Positions 61,839-64,000 of a DNA stretch of 64,000 nucleotides are shown one piece after another. Position numbers and translations under genes: made by a program. The notes under the pieces are model-generated. The model was not told the origin of the DNA. It saw only the letters and a program-made list of their open reading frames with translations, and searched no databases. Source of the stretch: Chloroflexota bacterium (GTDB taxonomy: Bacteria; Chloroflexota; UBA11872; UBA12225); contig JAUJOR010000010.1 of NCBI GenBank assembly GCA_030447525.1, positions 62,001-126,000 on the forward strand. The letters are read 5' to 3'. Each line of letters starts with the position of its first letter. Within the stretch, counting starts at the first letter, position 1.

Positions 61839-62903
61839 ATGAGATCGATGGCCACCGTATCTCGCCAGCGGGCGCCGTTCCCTGCCTCTCCGTTGCGCTT
61901 CCTGACCAACGCCTGGCTGGTGATCTCGGCCCTGGTCTTTTCTGTCATCGCCCTCGCCGTCAGCATCCTCTTCGTCATACCCACGCCGTACCAGGTGCTC
62001 CTGCCGGGGCCGGTGACGGACGTGCAGCGCCTGATCGAGCCGAACCCCAACCCGGGGAAGGGGGCGCTGTACTTGACCACCATCTACAGCGACCCGGCCA
62101 GCGTCGGGGAGTGGCTCTACGCCAAGGTCAACCCGGAGGCTGGGATCGTCCCCCGGGAACAGGCCCGCCCGCGCAACGTCGGGGAAAGGCAGTACCAGAA
62201 GCTGCTCGTCACCATGATGGATGAGAGCAAGGTGGCGGCGAAGGTAGTGGCCCTGCGTGAAGCAGGGTATGACGTGAAGGTGACCGGGCAAGGGGCGCAG
62301 GTGCAGGAGCTGGCCGATACGAGCAAGGCCAAGGGGCTGCTCCGGCCGGGGGACGTCATCGTCGAGGCCGATGGCCAGCCTATCACCACCTCGAATGACC
62401 TGGTGGCCCTGATCCAGGCCCACCGCCCGGGCGAGACGATGCGTCTGGCCGTCAAGCGCGGGGAAGAAACCCTGGCTGTGGAGATCCCCCTGGGGGAGTC
62501 CCCAGATGAGCCCGGCCGGGCGCGGGTAGGCATAGTCGTCCTGACTCACCTTTACGAGTACCAGCTGCCTCGCGAGCTGGATCTCAAGACCAAGGAGATC
62601 GGGGGCCCTAGCGGCGGCCTGATGTTCGCCCTTGGGATCTACAATGCCGTGTCCACGACAGACATCACCCGCGGCCACAAGATCGCCGGCACGGGGACGA
62701 TCTCCACCGATGGCAAAGTGGGCGCCGTCGGCGGGGTGAAGTACAAGGTGCTGGCGGCGGAAAAGGCCGGTGCCGAGCTCTTTCTTGCCCCGGCGGACAA
62801 CTTCGAAGAGGCACAGCGGGCCGCCCGCCAGGTGCGAGTCGTCTCGGTGTCCAGCTTCTCAGAGGCCCTGCGCGCCCTCGGCGAGCTCAGCCCCAGGGCT
62901 TGA
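61839..62903 (+). CDS. YlbL-like PDZ/Lon-type membrane serine protease
   Basis: The 354-residue protein has an N-terminal membrane anchor (AWLVISALVFSVIALAVSIL), a PDZ domain (AKGLLRPGDVIVEADGQPI) and a Lon-type protease domain. The catalytic pair is Ser-258 in GGPSGGLMFALGIYN and Lys-301 in GAVGGVKYKVLAA, at the spacing of Lon. It faces the outside of the membrane in Bacillus YlbL and its relatives, where it affects division control and quality control. The start ATG 61839 and ATG 61848 are in frame. A TAGTAT box lies within 10 bp upstream, suggesting a very short leader. Confidence 0.93.
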   Translation: MRSMATVSRQRAPFPASPLRFLTNAWLVISALVFSVIALAVSILFVIPTPYQVLLPGPVTDVQRLIEPNPNPGKGALYLTTIYSDPASVGEWLYAKVNPEAGIVPREQARPRNVGERQYQKLLVTMMDESKVAAKVVALREAGYDVKVTGQGAQVQELADTSKAKGLLRPGDVIVEADGQPITTSNDLVALIQAHRPGETMRLAVKRGEETLAVEIPLGESPDEPGRARVGIVVLTHLYEYQLPRELDLKTKEIGGPSGGLMFALGIYNAVSTTDITRGHKIAGTGTISTDGKVGAVGGVKYKVLAAEKAGAELFLAPADNFEEAQRAARQVRVVSVSSFSEALRALGELSPRA

Positions 62904-63046
62904 GAGCCGTGCGCTGAGGCACCCCCAGGGCGCCCTCCCAGGCCCGCCCGGCACCTATCCCGCAACCCCTGACTCTGCTATGCTGCCCTTGGCCATGGCC
63001 TCCTGGCACCGAGTCCGAGGCAGGGCCGCGAAACGCCAGTCCGCGT

Positions 63047-63409
63047 ATGGAAGCCCTTAGTGGCCGTCTGGCCGAGTTGCTCGCCGGCGCCCCGGACGAC
63101 CCCATCCTCCTGGTAGGGGCCATGCTCCTGGCGTGGCTCCCGATGTGCGCCTTTGTACTGGGATGCCTGGCCCTCATGGCCACGGTGCAGTCCTGGGTGA
63201 TCCGGCGCCGGCGTCCCGCCCCCAGGATCGTCCTTCCGCCTTTGGGGCGGCGCCCCCTGGTGACGCGGCGCTCGATCACCAACCCCCGCCGGACGAATGG
63301 TTTCCCGGCCATGGCCCGTGTCGCCCTCGCCGTCGTCGTCGTCACGGGGTTCACCGCCTTTGTCCTGGCCTCCAGCGGGCCGCTCTTGCTGGCCTCGCTG
63401 CGCCGCTAA
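63047..63409 (+). CDS. Small membrane protein
   Basis: The 120-residue protein has two or three hydrophobic stretches: ILLVGAMLLAWLPMCAFVLG, a basic cytoplasmic loop (RRRRPAPRIVLPPLGRR), and VALAVVVVTGFTAFVLASSG. The basic loop predicts a cytoplasmic location. No family is recognised. ATG 63047 is followed by protein-like sequence; no strong ribosome site. Its stop overlaps the convergent glycosyltransferase by four bases. Confidence 0.6.
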   Translation: MEALSGRLAELLAGAPDDPILLVGAMLLAWLPMCAFVLGCLALMATVQSWVIRRRRPAPRIVLPPLGRRPLVTRRSITNPRRTNGFPAMARVALAVVVVTGFTAFVLASSGPLLLASLRR

Positions 63410-64000
63410 GGGGCTTCCGGTGGCGGGCTCGGGGTGACGCGGTGGCGGGAGCGCCGGCGCCGGGCCCGGCCGTACACCTGCAGTATGCCCTCGACGTACG
63501 GCTCGGGACCGTAACGCTCCAGGACGCGCTCCCGGGCCGCCTGGCCCAGCCGGGCGGTGCGCTGTGGATTGGCCAGCAGGGCGCTGATGGCCCCGGCGAT
63601 GGCCGGGGCGTCCGCTGTCACGCGGCAACCGACAGCGTCATCCACGATGCGCCAGGTCTGCCCTACGTCGGTGGCGACGACGGCGTTCCCGGCGGCCATC
63701 GCCTCTAGCAGGCTGGAGCTACCGAGGTTCTCGTAGCGCTGGCAGGAAACGAAAATAGAGGAACGGGCGAGGAGGGGGGCCAGGTCGGTGGTGAAGCCAC
63801 GGGTGACGACGCCGCTGAGGCCCAGCGCTGCCAGGTGGCGGGACACCTCCGGCTCCATCTCCCCCCGCCCCATCAGCGCGAAGCGGGCGTCCGGCCAGGT
63901 GGCGTGGACGCGGGCGATGGCATCCAGGAAGAGGAGGGCGCCCTTTTCCGGGTGCAGGCGGGCGGCGAAGGTGACCAGGGGCTCCTTGACCAGGGGCTCC
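63406..64000 (-). CDS. GT4-family glycosyltransferase, 5' end outside the window
   Basis: The frame is open to the window edge. The visible C-terminal part of a GT-B glycosyltransferase reads TFAARLHPEKGALLFLDAIA, then ALMGRGEMEPEVSRHLAALG, GFTTDLAPLLARSSIFVSC and the nucleotide-sugar motif ENLGSSSLLEAMAAGNAVVA followed by TDVGQTWRIVDDAVGC. It would transfer a sugar from a nucleotide donor to an unknown acceptor. A 15-bp duplication lies in its codons at the window edge (63973-64000). Confidence 0.9.
   Translation of the reverse strand, partial: EPLVKEPLVTFAARLHPEKGALLFLDAIARVHATWPDARFALMGRGEMEPEVSRHLAALGLSGVVTRGFTTDLAPLLARSSIFVSCQRYENLGSSSLLEAMAAGNAVVATDVGQTWRIVDDAVGCRVTADAPAIAGAISALLANPQRTARLGQAARERVLERYGPEPYVEGILQVYGRARRRRSRHRVTPSPPPEAP
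63973..64000. repeat. Tandem 15-bp duplication at the window edge
   Basis: GACCAGGGGCTCCTT is followed directly by GACCAGGGGCTCC. It encodes EPLVK repeated in the glycosyltransferase. It may continue beyond the window. Confidence 0.9.

Overview
The window is very GC-rich bacterial chromosome. AGGAGG-type ribosome sites, frequent GTG/TTG starts, a SigA-type principal sigma factor, a YlbL-like PDZ/Lon protease, CHAD, GYD and DUF2382 proteins, a multicopper oxidase of the 'HTVDACLKEG' family and many sugar-catabolism genes best fit Chloroflexota of the Thermomicrobia/Sphaerobacter type. That placement is inferred from gene families. An actinobacterium is the main alternative, and no rRNA is present to settle it.

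Left part (1-30 kb). The genes here are mostly intact and closely packed: tRNA-Asp, a GNAT acetyltransferase, an orphan DNA methyltransferase, a deacetylase-type amidohydrolase divergent from a Gfo/Idh/MocA oxidoreductase plus ProA-like dehydrogenase pair, a Nudix hydrolase and a membrane glycosyltransferase. A coupled HAD phosphatase - Dus - MBL-like run follows, then a SelA-like PLP enzyme, a small toxin/antitoxin-like pair, RidA, a ROK kinase, a CHAD protein, an ABC exporter with a GT39-type membrane protein, and a sugar-acid set (two SDRs, an enolase-superfamily dehydratase, an amidohydrolase). GYD and DUF2382 proteins end this part. A similar 86-nt sequence lies upstream of both the SelA-like and ROK genes, in sense orientation.

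Middle part (about 30.5-52 kb). This is a decayed accessory region. Intact islands (sulfatase, zinc-type dehydrogenase, MBL/cupin fusion, methyltransferase, NTF2-like protein, UxuA-like dehydratase with a sugar-binding lipoprotein) sit among broken genes. These include an ADP-ribosylglycohydrolase with an in-frame TGA, fragments of sugar-binding proteins and of an ABC exporter permease, a VOC gene split by an IS3-family element with a clean 3-bp target duplication, a frameshifted WYL regulator, an IS1182-like element with 14-bp terminal repeats, and frameshifted aminoglycoside kinase, conserved hypothetical and multicopper oxidase genes. Decay is the simplest reading, but several frame breaks fall in homopolymers, so assembly error must be excluded.

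Right part (52-64 kb). Genes are intact again. A small membrane protein and a CrtI-family carotenoid enzyme are transcribed divergently from a promoter region with 19-bp tandem TGTACA repeats. Then come a cysteine-rich (YkgJ-like) protein, histidine kinase and response regulator with overlapping ends, the principal sigma factor, the PDZ/Lon protease, a small membrane protein and the edge of a GT4 glycosyltransferase. A ~66-bp palindromic repeat occurs once after the SDR gene at 25.2 kb and once after rpoD at 61.6 kb. Tandem 15-bp duplications recur at five or more unrelated loci.
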